From: Roseovarius sp.
GTDB lineage: Bacteria; Pseudomonadota; Alphaproteobacteria; Rhodobacterales; Rhodobacteraceae
NCBI GenBank assembly: GCA_007125415.1
Contig: SLDH01000329.1
Location: 1-28,556, forward strand
Direction of reading: 5' to 3'
Length of the DNA stretch: 28,556 bases
The position numbers and the translations under genes were made by a program. Shown here in pieces: positions 1 through 7,993 of the stretch (its first letter is position 1; every line of letters starts with the position of its first letter). The notes beneath the pieces were generated by a model. That model was not told where the DNA came from. It ran no database searches and was given only the letters and a program-made list of their open reading frames with translations.

Positions 1-862
1 CATGCTGTCAACCTCGAACCCGGTGCGCGACCCGACCGATCTGGAGCGCATCTTCCTGCGCGCCGAGAACGGGCAGATGCAGCCGCTGTCGAGCTTCGTC
101 TCGCTGGAGGAACGCGCCATCGCCCCCGAGCTTACTCGCGAGGCACAGATGCGCGCGGTGGGCATCACCGCATCGCTGACGCCCGAGACCGCGCTGGGCG
201 ATGCGCTGGCGCTGGTGCAGGCGATGGGGGAAGAGGTGCTCGAGCCCGGCTCGCGCATCGTGCCGCTGGCCGAGGCGGCGACGCTGGACGAGACCTCGGC
301 CGGCATCCTGCTGATCTTCGGTTTCGCGCTGCTGGTGGTGTTCCTGGTTCTTGCGGCGCAGTTCGAGAGCTTCATCTCGGCGGTGGTGGTGATGGCGACG
401 GTGCCGCTGGGGCTGGCCTGCGCGATACTTTCGCTGTCACTCACGGGGCTGAGCCTGAATGTCTATTCCCAGATCGGACTGGTGATGCTGATCGGGATCA
501 TGGCCAAGAACGGCATCCTGATCGTGGAATTCGCCAATCAGTTGCGCGACAAGGGAGAGACCGTGCGTGACGCCATTTTTGACGCATCGACGATCCGTCT
601 GCGCCCTGTCATGATGACCATGACATCGACCGTTCTGGGCGGTGTTCCACTGATCCTGTCTTCAGGTGCAGGGGCGGAAGCGCGCGAGGCACTCGGTTGG
701 GTGATCGTGGGCGGGCTGGGACTGGCCACGCTGTTCACACTCTACCTGACACCGGTTGCCTATCTGCTCCTTGCCGGTTTCGCGAAACCACGCGCCGCGG
801 AGCGGCAGAAACTGGAACGCGAACTGGCCGAAGCATCTGCACCTTTTAGGGCTTCGCCGTGA
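1..862 (+). CDS. RND-family efflux transporter permease, C-terminal part (5' end outside window)
   Basis: This is the last 287 or so codons of an inner-membrane proton-driven drug/solute exporter of the hydrophobe/amphiphile (AcrB/MexB-like) type. It has the end of the periplasmic porter domain, then several hydrophobic helices. The fourth-helix-region signature GIMAKNGILIVEFANQLRDKG is clear, followed by RLRPVMMTMTSTVLGGVPL, which is typical of the cytoplasmic loop and helix in these pumps. The frame is open from the first base, so the true start lies upstream. An outer-membrane TolC-type protein is encoded at 8688-10085, but it is too far away to be in the same operon. A membrane-fusion partner is presumably upstream, outside the window. 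The family is certain; the substrate cannot be told. Confidence 0.95.
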   Translation, partial: MLSTSNPVRDPTDLERIFLRAENGQMQPLSSFVSLEERAIAPELTREAQMRAVGITASLTPETALGDALALVQAMGEEVLEPGSRIVPLAEAATLDETSAGILLIFGFALLVVFLVLAAQFESFISAVVVMATVPLGLACAILSLSLTGLSLNVYSQIGLVMLIGIMAKNGILIVEFANQLRDKGETVRDAIFDASTIRLRPVMMTMTSTVLGGVPLILSSGAGAEAREALGWVIVGGLGLATLFTLYLTPVAYLLLAGFAKPRAAERQKLERELAEASAPFRASP

Positions 863-1038
863 GATCGGTTTGGCCGATGAAGTATGACGGACATTGTGGC
901 TGACTGATTTCCCCGTCTTCGCCAGCCGAGACGCCATGCTCGAGGGTGGCCTTGAGCCATTTGCGCAGGGTGGTGCAGACCAGCCTGCTTGAGCTGGCCG
1001 TCTTGGCACTCGACAAACTTGGGCACCCGACTCGTCAT
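846..1038 (-). pseudogene. Possible gene remnant downstream of the RND gene
   Basis: The 863-1131 gap has no intact gene. On the minus strand, one frame that ends at TAA 846-848 shows codons with strong G/C third positions over about 19 codons (around LVCTTLRKWLKATLEHGVSA), but it has no convincing start codon and its 5' side soon meets a stop. This looks like the tail of a decayed gene. I do not recognise the family. A short inverted repeat (ATCGG-CCGAT, 864-878) lies just after the RND stop codon. Confidence 0.2.
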
Positions 1039-1131
1039 ACCTATTCCCGCACCGGAAGTGGGGCATCAACCGGGGCATTTTGCGAGCAGTCTTCGCCCGC
1101 TTGATCCATGTTCGATTGGGCAGGAAACGGG

Positions 1132-1206
1132 TGGCTGGGATGGTAGGATTCGAACCTACGGTACACTGTACCAAAAACAGTTGCCTTACCACTTGGCTAC
1201 ATCCCA
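1132..1206 (-). tRNA. tRNA-Gln (anticodon TTG), CCA encoded
   Basis: Read on the minus strand, this folds as a 75-nt cloverleaf. The acceptor TGGGATG pairs with CATCCCA, the discriminator is G and CCA is encoded. The T arm is GTAGG-TTCGAAT-CCTAC. The anticodon stem is ACTGT/ACAGT with loop TTTTGGT, giving anticodon TTG (glutamine). It is transcribed toward the RND gene end, downstream of the SH3-protein terminator. Confidence 0.96.
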
Positions 1207-1218
1207 TGACCACGGCGC

Positions 1219-1247
1219 TAATTATCGCGCGTCGTGGGCTCACGCAA
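1219..1247 (-). promoter_or_regulatory. Candidate sigma-70 promoter of tRNA-Gln
   Basis: On the minus strand, TTGCGT (1247-1242), a 17-base spacer and TAATTA (1224-1219) end 13 bases before the tRNA 5' end. Spacing and position fit a housekeeping promoter. The match is by eye only. Confidence 0.4.
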
Positions 1248-1258
1248 GGGTCGAAATC

Positions 1259-1284
1259 AAAAAAACTGCCCGGGACCTGCCCGG
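1259..1284 (-). terminator. Intrinsic terminator after the SH3-domain gene
   Basis: On the minus strand, CCGGG-CAGGT-CCCGG (1284-1270) is followed four bases later by seven T residues (1265-1259). It lies about 47 bases past the SH3 gene stop codon and before the tRNA-Gln promoter, so it separates the two transcription units. Confidence 0.6.
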
Positions 1285-1330
1285 AATTCACCCTGACAGA
1301 TCAGCCGACTGATGCGGTTGCGCAAGCCGT

Positions 1331-1834
1331 TCAATCGAGAATTTCATCGGGTCGCACGCCCCAGAGTGCGCTCTTGCTGGCCCATCCCCTGTGGCCGCCG
1401 ACGTTCAGGCGGCACCAGTCGGGTGCGCAGCGATCGATCCGGGCGATCACCCCGCGCTCCAGCCGGGCCACGATATGCCCGGCCGCCTCGGGTCGCGACA
1501 TGAGGTCCAGCATATCCTCTTCGACGATCGCCGTCCGCACGCCCGAGAGCAGCGAATAATGAACCCAGCCGCCGGCGCCTTCACGATCCTCCACGCGCCG
1601 CCAGTGGCCATGTTCTGCGGTGATCACCAGCGGGATGTCGCGGCGCTTGAACACCCAGTCGATCCGATGGGTAAGGCTTGGCCCGCGGCGCACATTGGCC
1701 TCAGCCGCCTTCATCGACACGAAGCGTGGCAAGGGCAGGTTGGTGACCGGCCCCTTGTCCTGTGCCGGGGCGGGCAGCGCTGACAGGGAAATGATCAGGC
1801 TCAACGCAAGGGCGCAGAGAGTGAGGGATTTCAT
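1331..1834 (-). CDS. Secreted SH3-like domain protein
   Basis: A 167-residue exported protein. The N-terminus (MKSLTLCALALSLIISLSALPAPAQ) is a signal peptide, probably cut after the APAQ region. The rest resembles a bacterial SH3 repeat unit: ANVRRGPSLTHRIDWVFKRRD, then a stretch with GHWRRVED and GGWVHYSLLSG, and a second half-repeat ending CAPDWCRLNVGGHRGWASK. Such domains are common in periplasmic proteins that touch the cell wall, and the binding partner is not known here. The start at 1834 is chosen because it begins the signal peptide; the frame stays open further upstream without typical coding character. It is divergent from the dehydrogenase at 1948 and followed by an intrinsic terminator. 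Confidence 0.85.
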   Translation of the reverse strand: MKSLTLCALALSLIISLSALPAPAQDKGPVTNLPLPRFVSMKAAEANVRRGPSLTHRIDWVFKRRDIPLVITAEHGHWRRVEDREGAGGWVHYSLLSGVRTAIVEEDMLDLMSRPEAAGHIVARLERGVIARIDRCAPDWCRLNVGGHRGWASKSALWGVRPDEILD

Positions 1835-1947
1835 CGGCGCATATCCGTTATCTGCTCGAGTTCGGGCGCGGCGTTCTTGTGTCCGCTGCCATCCTGTTCC
1901 AGTCTGGCACCAACGGGGGGTCTTGAAAAGACTGACGGAGGCCTGTG

Positions 1948-2934
1948 ATGTCATTTGCACGTCTGAGTGTGGTCGTAACGCGACGCTTGCCCGAACCGGT
2001 GGAGCGCAGACTGGCCGAACTCTTCGACACGCGGCTGCGGGACACCGACGCGCCCTTGTCCCGCACGGCATTGATCGAGGCGGCCCGCAGCGCGGATGTG
2101 CTGGTGCCGACGCTGAATGACAGGCTGGATGCGACGCTGATCGCACAGGCCGCGGGACGATTGAAGCTGATCGCGAATTATGGCGCGGGTGTGGATCATA
2201 TCGACCTGGCCACCGCGCGTGCGCACGGCATCCTCGTCTCGAACACGCCCGGTGTCTCGGCGGATGACACGGCCGACATGGCCATGGCACTCATGCTGGC
2301 CGTCACGCGGCGAATCCCCGAGGGGCTCTCCTTGATGCAGGGCGGCGACTGGCAGGGCTGGTCTCCCACCGCCTTGCTGGGCCGGCGGCTGACGGGGCGG
2401 CGCCTCGGGGTCCTCGGGATGGGGCGGATCGGCCAGGCCGTGGCCCGGCGCGCCGCCGCCTTCGGGATGCAGATACATTATCACAACCGCCGTCGGTTGC
2501 GCCCCGAAACCGAAGCGGAACTGGCCGCCGCCTACTGGGAGAGCCTTGACCAGATGGTGGCACGGATGGACGTGATCAGCGTCAATTGCCCGCATACCCC
2601 TGCCACGTTCCACCTGCTGAATGCACGCCGCCTCAAACTGATGAAACCCGAGGCGGTGATCGTCAACACGTCACGCGGCGAGGTGATCGATGAGAATGCC
2701 CTGACCCGGATGTTGCGGGCAGGCGAAATCGCCGGTGCGGGGCTCGATGTCTATGAGCGTGGTGCGAAGATCAACCCGCGCTTGCGTGCGCTGAGCAATG
2801 TCGTGCTCTTGCCGCATATGGCCTCGGCCACCGAGGAAGGCCGGCTGGAAATGGGCGAGAAGGTGCTCCTGAACATCAAGACCTTTCAGGATGGTCACCG
2901 GCCGCCGGATCAGGTGGTTCCGGCGCTGCTGTGA
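1948..2934 (+). CDS. D-2-hydroxyacid dehydrogenase (D-glycerate dehydrogenase / glyoxylate-hydroxypyruvate reductase type)
   Basis: A 328-residue cytoplasmic NAD(P)H-dependent dehydrogenase, expected to interconvert a 2-keto acid (glyoxylate or hydroxypyruvate) and its D-2-hydroxy acid. The substrate-binding half comes first (NYGAGVDHIDL near 77-87), then the Rossmann nucleotide site LGMGRIG (156-162). Arg243 in NTSRGEVID and His290 in LPHMASAT are the expected catalytic Arg and His. The catalytic Glu of the canonical GLDVxxxEP motif is not in its usual place: the sequence reads GLDVYERGAKINPRL, with Gly272 where family alignment puts Glu, and a Glu at 270. The start is the ATG after ACGGAG; a GTG lies one codon earlier. 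Substrate is uncertain. Confidence 0.88.
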   Translation: MSFARLSVVVTRRLPEPVERRLAELFDTRLRDTDAPLSRTALIEAARSADVLVPTLNDRLDATLIAQAAGRLKLIANYGAGVDHIDLATARAHGILVSNTPGVSADDTADMAMALMLAVTRRIPEGLSLMQGGDWQGWSPTALLGRRLTGRRLGVLGMGRIGQAVARRAAAFGMQIHYHNRRRLRPETEAELAAAYWESLDQMVARMDVISVNCPHTPATFHLLNARRLKLMKPEAVIVNTSRGEVIDENALTRMLRAGEIAGAGLDVYERGAKINPRLRALSNVVLLPHMASATEEGRLEMGEKVLLNIKTFQDGHRPPDQVVPALL

Positions 2935-2960
2935 CGCCTGCGCGGTCGAAGGGGCGGTTC

Positions 2961-2985
2961 TTTTGAGTATTTTCGGAACAGTGAA
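2961..2985. repeat. Short TTTTGAGTATTTT-type intergenic motif
   Basis: Between the dehydrogenase and the gamma-glutamyltransferase lies TTTTGAGTATTTTCGGAACA followed by GTGAA. From memory, closely similar strings recur between genes in many roseobacter and related genomes, but the window has no second copy and the role is unknown. An AT-rich island here could also hold promoter elements for the next gene. Confidence 0.2.
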
Positions 2986-2995
2986 AGGCAGGGTG

Positions 2996-4774
2996 ATGCA
3001 GAAATGGCTGGTGTGTTGCGTGGTCATGCTGGCCGGCATGGCGCCCGCGCAGGAGGCGGCGGATGAGGTGGCTCCGGAAGCTGCGGGGGCCGGGCTGGTC
3101 AGCGGGTCGGCGGCGGTCATGGAGGCGCAGGCGCGCAAAGCGCGCGGTGTGCCGATGGAGGCTGACGAGTGGATGGTGGTCGCGGCGCATCCGCTGGCCA
3201 GCGAGGCCGGCGCGCGGGTGTTGGCCGAAGGCGGAACGGCGGCCGATGCGATGGTGGCGGTGCAGGTTGTCCTGGGGCTGGTGGAGCCGCAGAGTTCGGG
3301 CCTTGGGGGCGGGGGCTTTCTGGTCTGGTATGATGGCTTGAGTGGCAAACTGACCACACTGGATGGGCGCGAGGCGGCGCCGCTGGAGGCGAACCCGCGC
3401 CTGTTTCAGGAGGCAGACGGCACGCCCCTCGGATTTTTCGAGGCGATTGTGGGCGGTCGCTCGGTGGGCGTGCCCGGGTTGCCGGCGTTGATGGCGGAGG
3501 CGCATGGGCGCTGGGGCCGGGCGCCCTGGGAGAGCCTTTTTGCCGAGGCCATCACCCTTGCGGAGGAGGGTTTCGTGGTCACGCCGCGGCTGGAGGGGCT
3601 GGTGGAATGGAGCGCGGAGTGGCTGGCCGAGCATCCTGTGACAAGCGGGTATTTTCTGCCGGGCGGTGTGCCGCTGGCGGCGGGCGATCGCCTGCGCAAC
3701 CCTGAATATGCGGCCACCCTGCGCCGGATGGCGCAGGAGGGTGCGGGTATTTTCTACCACGGGCCTCTTGCCGAGGATATCGTGCGGACCGTTCGGGAGG
3801 GTCACGGGAATGCCGGACTCCTGAGCCTGCTCGATCTCTCCATTTACCGGGTCAGGGAGCGCGCGCCCGTCTGCATCGACTACCGTGAGCATGCTGTCTG
3901 CGGAATGGGGCCGCCTTCGTCGGGGGGGCTGGCGGTGGGGCAGATACTGGGGCTTCTGGAGCCTTTTGATCTGGCATCCATGGGTCCGGACGATGTCGAG
4001 GCCTGGCGGTTGATCGGCGATGCGAGCCGCCTCGCCTTTGCCGACCGGGGGCGGTATGTGGCCGATAGTGACCATGTGCCGGTGCCGGTGGAGGGGCTGC
4101 TGGCGCGGCGCTATCTCGTCGAGCGCGCCGCCCTTCTGCGCGGGGATGATGCCTTGCCGGAGGTTTCACCCGGCAGGCCCGAGTTCGACCACAGCCTGAA
4201 CCTTGCCGACGACCTGACACCTGAGCGTCCGGGCACCACGCATATCTCGATCATTGACCGCTATGGCAACGCGCTTTCCATGACGAGCACGATCGAGATG
4301 GCGTTCGGCTCGCATCTGATGGTGAACGGCTTTCTGCTCAACAATCAACTGACCGATTTCTCCTTCCGGTCCCATGTGGACGGCATGCCGGTGGCCAATC
4401 GGGTGGCACCGGCCAAGCGCCCGCGCTCCTCCATGGCGCCGACGATCGTGCTCAAGGATGATGTGCCGGTGCTGGTGCTGGGCAGCCCCGGGGGCAGCCG
4501 CATCATCGGCTATGTCGCCAAGACGATCATCGCTCATCTCGACTGGGGGCTCGATGTGCAAGCGGCCATCAATCTGCCGCATCTGGTCAACCGGTTCGGC
4601 CCCTATGATCTGGAGGCGGCTACGGAGGCCGAGGCGCTGGCCCCGGCGCTGAGCGCCATGGGTTATGAGATCAACGAGACCGACATGACCTCCGGCCTGC
4701 ACGCGATTTCCGTGGGCGGCATGCTCAAGGGCGGGGCCGATCCGCGCCGTGAAGGCATTGCGCTTGGCGAATGA
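2996..4774 (+). CDS. ggt: Gamma-glutamyltransferase (glutathione hydrolase), periplasmic
   Basis: A 592-residue proenzyme that cleaves the gamma-glutamyl bond of glutathione and related peptides and transfers it to water or amino acids. The N-terminus MQKWLVCCVVMLAGMAPAQ is a signal peptide, so it acts in the periplasm. Family marks in order are SSGLGGGGFLVWYDG, GRSVGVPG, SSGGLAVGQ, then the autocleavage site PGTTHIS. Thr414 should become the N-terminal nucleophile of the small subunit. After it come GFLLNNQLTDFS, RPRSSMAPTIVL and GSPGGSRIIGYV, all conserved. Length fits the family. Start 2996 has an AGG-type ribosome site and begins the signal peptide. It follows the dehydrogenase by 61 bases and may be co-transcribed. 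A hairpin lies just after the stop. Confidence 0.94.
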   Translation: MQKWLVCCVVMLAGMAPAQEAADEVAPEAAGAGLVSGSAAVMEAQARKARGVPMEADEWMVVAAHPLASEAGARVLAEGGTAADAMVAVQVVLGLVEPQSSGLGGGGFLVWYDGLSGKLTTLDGREAAPLEANPRLFQEADGTPLGFFEAIVGGRSVGVPGLPALMAEAHGRWGRAPWESLFAEAITLAEEGFVVTPRLEGLVEWSAEWLAEHPVTSGYFLPGGVPLAAGDRLRNPEYAATLRRMAQEGAGIFYHGPLAEDIVRTVREGHGNAGLLSLLDLSIYRVRERAPVCIDYREHAVCGMGPPSSGGLAVGQILGLLEPFDLASMGPDDVEAWRLIGDASRLAFADRGRYVADSDHVPVPVEGLLARRYLVERAALLRGDDALPEVSPGRPEFDHSLNLADDLTPERPGTTHISIIDRYGNALSMTSTIEMAFGSHLMVNGFLLNNQLTDFSFRSHVDGMPVANRVAPAKRPRSSMAPTIVLKDDVPVLVLGSPGGSRIIGYVAKTIIAHLDWGLDVQAAINLPHLVNRFGPYDLEAATEAEALAPALSAMGYEINETDMTSGLHAISVGGMLKGGADPRREGIALGE

Positions 4775-4784
4775 GACATCTTGC

Positions 4785-4822
4785 CCCGGCGCGCAGCCGA
4801 AACAGGTCGGTTTTGCGCCGGG
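4785..4822. terminator. Hairpin after ggt, possible terminator
   Basis: CCCGGCGC (4785-4792) pairs perfectly with GCGCCGGG (4815-4822). Inside it CCGA (4797-4800) pairs with TCGG (4807-4810). It begins 10 bases after the ggt stop codon. There is no T-run on either side, so termination would be inefficient or factor-assisted. Confidence 0.35.
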
Positions 4823-4903
4823 AAAGGTCGGCTGGACGGTGCGCCGATTCATGTAGCTGCTAGAAGGGCACGATCACATCCTGTCTGAGGGGAGTCGCGT
4901 CAA

Positions 4904-7411
4904 ATGAAAACCCAAGTCAAAGCGCTTGTCGTCGGCGGTGGTGCCGTCGGTACGTCCATCGCGTATCATCTGGCCAAGGCCGGCTGGCAGGATGTGATGC
5001 TGATCGAGCGCGACGAGTTGACCAGCGGCTCCACCTGGCACGCGGCCGGGCTTCTGCCGCTTTTCAACATGTCCTACGCGACCACCCATATCCACAAGTA
5101 TTCGGTGGATTTCTACAAGCAGCTTGAAGCCGAAACGGGGCTTAATGCAGGCTTTTCGGTAGTGGGCAATCTGCGCATGGCGCAGACGCAGGAACGGATG
5201 GATGAGTATCAACTCTATGCCGCCACAGCCGAGACCTGCGATGTGCCCTATGAGTGGATGACGCCTGCGCAGATCAAGGAGCGCTGGCCGCTGGTGCGCA
5301 CCGATGATCTTGTCGGCGCGATCTATCACCCCACGGATGGCTATATCAATCCGGCCGATGTCACCATGGCCATGGCCAAGGGCGCGCGCCAGCGCGGGGT
5401 GATGATCGAGCGGAAATGGCAGGCGGACGCCTTCGAGTGGAAGGGTGATCACTGGGCTGTCACGCTCACCAGGATGGTGGAGAAGGGCGGCAATCTCGTG
5501 GCCTCCGAAGAGCAGATCGTGGTGAGTGCCGAACATGTGGTCACCGCGAGCGGCAACCATGCCCAGCGCACGGCGAAGCTTCTCGGGATCAAGACACCCG
5601 CGATCCCGGTGGAGCACCAGTTCATCGTGACCGAGCCCGATTCGGCCCTTGTCGAGTACCGCGCGGCGGGCGGTGCGGAGCACCCGGTGCTGCGCGATGC
5701 CGATGCCAAATGGTATGTGCGCGAAGAGCGGGGCGGTTGGATTCTCGGCCCTTATGAGTTCGGCGCGCCTGCGCGGTTCGAGTATGGCGTGCCCGACAGC
5801 TTCCGCGCCGATCTCTTTCCGCTCGATCTGGAGCGGATCGAAGAGGAATACATGTCGATGATCCATCGCCTGCCGTCCTCGGAAACCGCCGGCCTGAAGG
5901 ACGACTATAACGGCCCCATCTGCTACACGCCCGATGGCAACCCGCTGGTCGGCCCCGCGCCGGGGCTTCGCAACATGTGGCTGGCCGAGGGCTTCTCCTT
6001 CGGGATCACCGCTGCGGGGGGCACCGGCTATTACATGGCGCAGATGATGGTCGAGGGCGAAGCCGAGATCGACATGGCAAGCCTCGATCCCAAGCGTTAT
6101 TCGCAGTCCTGGATGACAACGGATTTCGCCGCGCGCAAGAACGAGGAAGCCTATGCGCATGTCTATATCCTGCATCACCCCGATGAGGAGCGCGAGGCGT
6201 GCCGCCCGCTGCGCACCGCGCCCGCCTATGACAGGCAGAAGGCCCGGGGCGCGCAGTTCGGCTGGGTGAATGGCTGGGAACGGCCGAATTACTACGGCCC
6301 GGTTGATGCACCCGAGAGTTTTGACCATGACGCGCGCAGCTTCCGCCGCGGTGGTTGGTGGGAGTTTGCGGTCGAGGAGGCCAGGGCCGTGCGCGAGGGC
6401 GTCGGCCTGATTGACGCCACCGCCTTTACCAAGCATCTGGTGAAAGGGCCGGGGGCGACCGCTTTTCTCGATTGGTTCACCTGCAACAAGCTGCCCCGCG
6501 TGGGCCGGATCAACCTGACCTACGCGCTGACCGAGCAGGGTACGACGCGCACGGAATACACCATCGTGCGCCTCAAGGAGCACGAGTATTACCTTGTCTC
6601 CGCCGGTGCCTGGACCGAGTACGACGCCGATTATCTGCGCAAGGCCGCCGAGGACAAGGCGGAAGCCTTCGGCTATGTCGAGATTCAGGATGTGACGACT
6701 CAATGGGGCGTCTTTGCCATTGCCGGGCCGAAATCGCGCGATGTGCTGCGCGAGGTCATCCGCGATGCCGACCCCGCGACCGCGTTGACGAACAAGCGTT
6801 TCCCCTGGCTTTCGGCCCGTCAGATCGAGCTGGGCATGTGCCCGGTCAATGCCATCCGTGTGGCCTATACGGGCGAGTTGGGGTGGGAGTTGCATCACCC
6901 GATCGAGATGCAGAACTATCTTTTCGACCTGCTCGAGGAAGCGGGCAAGCCCCATGGCATGAAGTTGGTGGGTGCGCGCGCGCAGAACTGGCTGCGCCAG
7001 GAAAAGAGCTACCGCGCGTTCGGCAATGAACTGGGCCGCGATGCAACGCCGCTTGAGGCCGACCTGCCGCGCTTTGTCGATCTCGAAAAGGAGTTTCACG
7101 GCAAGGCCAGGCTGGTCGAGACCGGTGTGCGCGTGAAATGCTGCACCCTGCTGATCGACGGCCCCGAGGACGCTGACCCATGGGGGCGTGAGGCGCTTTA
7201 CACGCAAGAAGGCGAGCGTGTGGGCCGCTTGACCTCGGGCGGCTACTCCGTGGCTTTCGGGAAGTCCATCGGGCTTGGTTATGTGAAGCCTGATCTCGCC
7301 GTGGAGGGCACCGCGCTCATGGTCAGAATGCAGGACAAGCTCTGGCCCGCAACAGTGACCTGTGACAGCCCCTATGATCCGGCCAATGCGGTGATTCGGG
7401 TGGACGGTTAA
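4904..7411 (+). CDS. FAD-dependent oxidoreductase with GcvT domains (dimethylglycine/sarcosine dehydrogenase family)
   Basis: An 835-residue enzyme of the family that oxidatively demethylates N-methyl amines (dimethylglycine, sarcosine or similar) and passes the one-carbon unit to tetrahydrofolate. The N-terminal DAO domain (about 5-370) begins with the FAD fingerprint VVGGGAVGTSIAYHLA, and STWHAAG holds His46, the equivalent of the covalent FAD-linking histidine in mammalian dimethylglycine dehydrogenase. A bridging FAO_M region (about 373-430) follows. The aminomethyltransferase-like GCV_T domain then runs to about 715 (AFTKHLVKGPGA, AYTGELGWELHHP), with the GCV_T C-terminal barrel to the end (LTSGGYSVAFGKSIGLGYV). 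The start has a good GAGGGGA ribosome site. Roseobacters carry many paralogues of this architecture, so the exact substrate cannot be assigned. Confidence 0.9.
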   Translation: MKTQVKALVVGGGAVGTSIAYHLAKAGWQDVMLIERDELTSGSTWHAAGLLPLFNMSYATTHIHKYSVDFYKQLEAETGLNAGFSVVGNLRMAQTQERMDEYQLYAATAETCDVPYEWMTPAQIKERWPLVRTDDLVGAIYHPTDGYINPADVTMAMAKGARQRGVMIERKWQADAFEWKGDHWAVTLTRMVEKGGNLVASEEQIVVSAEHVVTASGNHAQRTAKLLGIKTPAIPVEHQFIVTEPDSALVEYRAAGGAEHPVLRDADAKWYVREERGGWILGPYEFGAPARFEYGVPDSFRADLFPLDLERIEEEYMSMIHRLPSSETAGLKDDYNGPICYTPDGNPLVGPAPGLRNMWLAEGFSFGITAAGGTGYYMAQMMVEGEAEIDMASLDPKRYSQSWMTTDFAARKNEEAYAHVYILHHPDEEREACRPLRTAPAYDRQKARGAQFGWVNGWERPNYYGPVDAPESFDHDARSFRRGGWWEFAVEEARAVREGVGLIDATAFTKHLVKGPGATAFLDWFTCNKLPRVGRINLTYALTEQGTTRTEYTIVRLKEHEYYLVSAGAWTEYDADYLRKAAEDKAEAFGYVEIQDVTTQWGVFAIAGPKSRDVLREVIRDADPATALTNKRFPWLSARQIELGMCPVNAIRVAYTGELGWELHHPIEMQNYLFDLLEEAGKPHGMKLVGARAQNWLRQEKSYRAFGNELGRDATPLEADLPRFVDLEKEFHGKARLVETGVRVKCCTLLIDGPEDADPWGREALYTQEGERVGRLTSGGYSVAFGKSIGLGYVKPDLAVEGTALMVRMQDKLWPATVTCDSPYDPANAVIRVDG

Positions 7412-7492
7412 GCCGAGGGTTGCGCATCCGATTGGCTTGGAGCACCCCCGATGGCCCTCTTGTCCCTGCGCGGAGCAAAGGCCGCAGGCCGG

Positions 7493-7629
7493 CGCGCATC
7501 GCTGGGCCGCTCCCACGGCCCGGCGATTTGGCATCCGTAAGCGCGCCGATCATAGATCTTGCGGATGTGGCACCATAAAGCGCTGCCGACCCACCGCCCG
7601 GTCGCCGCGCCGCGGCCCAGCGATGCGCG
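7493..7629. repeat. Long inverted repeat with nested stem, in a gene-free stretch
   Basis: The gap 7412-7775 has no gene that I can support. It holds an 18-base perfect inverted repeat (7493-7510 with 7612-7629, core CATCGCTGGGCCGC) enclosing a second stem (7532-7541 with 7558-7567, one G-T wobble). Transcribed from either strand, this would form a nested hairpin about 137 bases long. It could be a structured RNA, a dispersed repeat or a decayed mobile element end. No sign decides between them. Confidence 0.55.
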
Positions 7630-7775
7630 GCTTGGTGCAGGGTGGCTGAGGCTGATTGAGAGTGACCCTGGCGCGCACAACGGTTTGAGCAAAACAGGAC
7701 GAGCTGTGATCTTCCACCACCCGTTTCGATAAACGCCCGGATGGGTCGCTGGCAGAACACGAGTCATTGAATGAT

Positions 7776-7849
7776 TGGAGGCGAGTACCGGAATCGAACC
7801 GGTGTACACGGATTTGCAATCCGCTGCGTCACCACTCCGCCAACTCGCC
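7776..7849 (-). tRNA. tRNA-Cys (anticodon GCA), CCA encoded
   Basis: On the minus strand this folds as a 74-nt tRNA. The acceptor GGCGAGT pairs with ACTCGCC, followed by discriminator T (U73 is the known cysteine identity base) and an encoded CCA. The anticodon arm is GCGGA-TTGCAAA-TCCGT, anticodon GCA. A TTGACT hexamer upstream on the same strand (7901-7896) may be part of its promoter. Confidence 0.97.
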
Positions 7850-7993
7850 CAGCCCTGTGGTCGACATCGGATAGCTGATCGTCCTGTCCCATGCAAGTCA
7901 ATCCCGGTGCGTCAGACTGATCTAGGCCATTGTCGCCTCTCCGGTTCTGTGTCAAAACTTGAGCCCAGCATGCCATATGGACGAGCCTTGCCA

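Noticed and set aside
4874..7534. A very long open frame on the minus strand (886 codons)
   Set aside because: It is the mirror of the FAD/GcvT dehydrogenase gene in GC-rich DNA; the plus-strand protein has clear FAD and GcvT motifs and the minus-strand product resembles nothing.
7437..7760. Short open frames on both strands in the 7412-7775 gap
   Set aside because: They lack ribosome sites, similarity or coding-type third positions, and overlap the inverted repeat.
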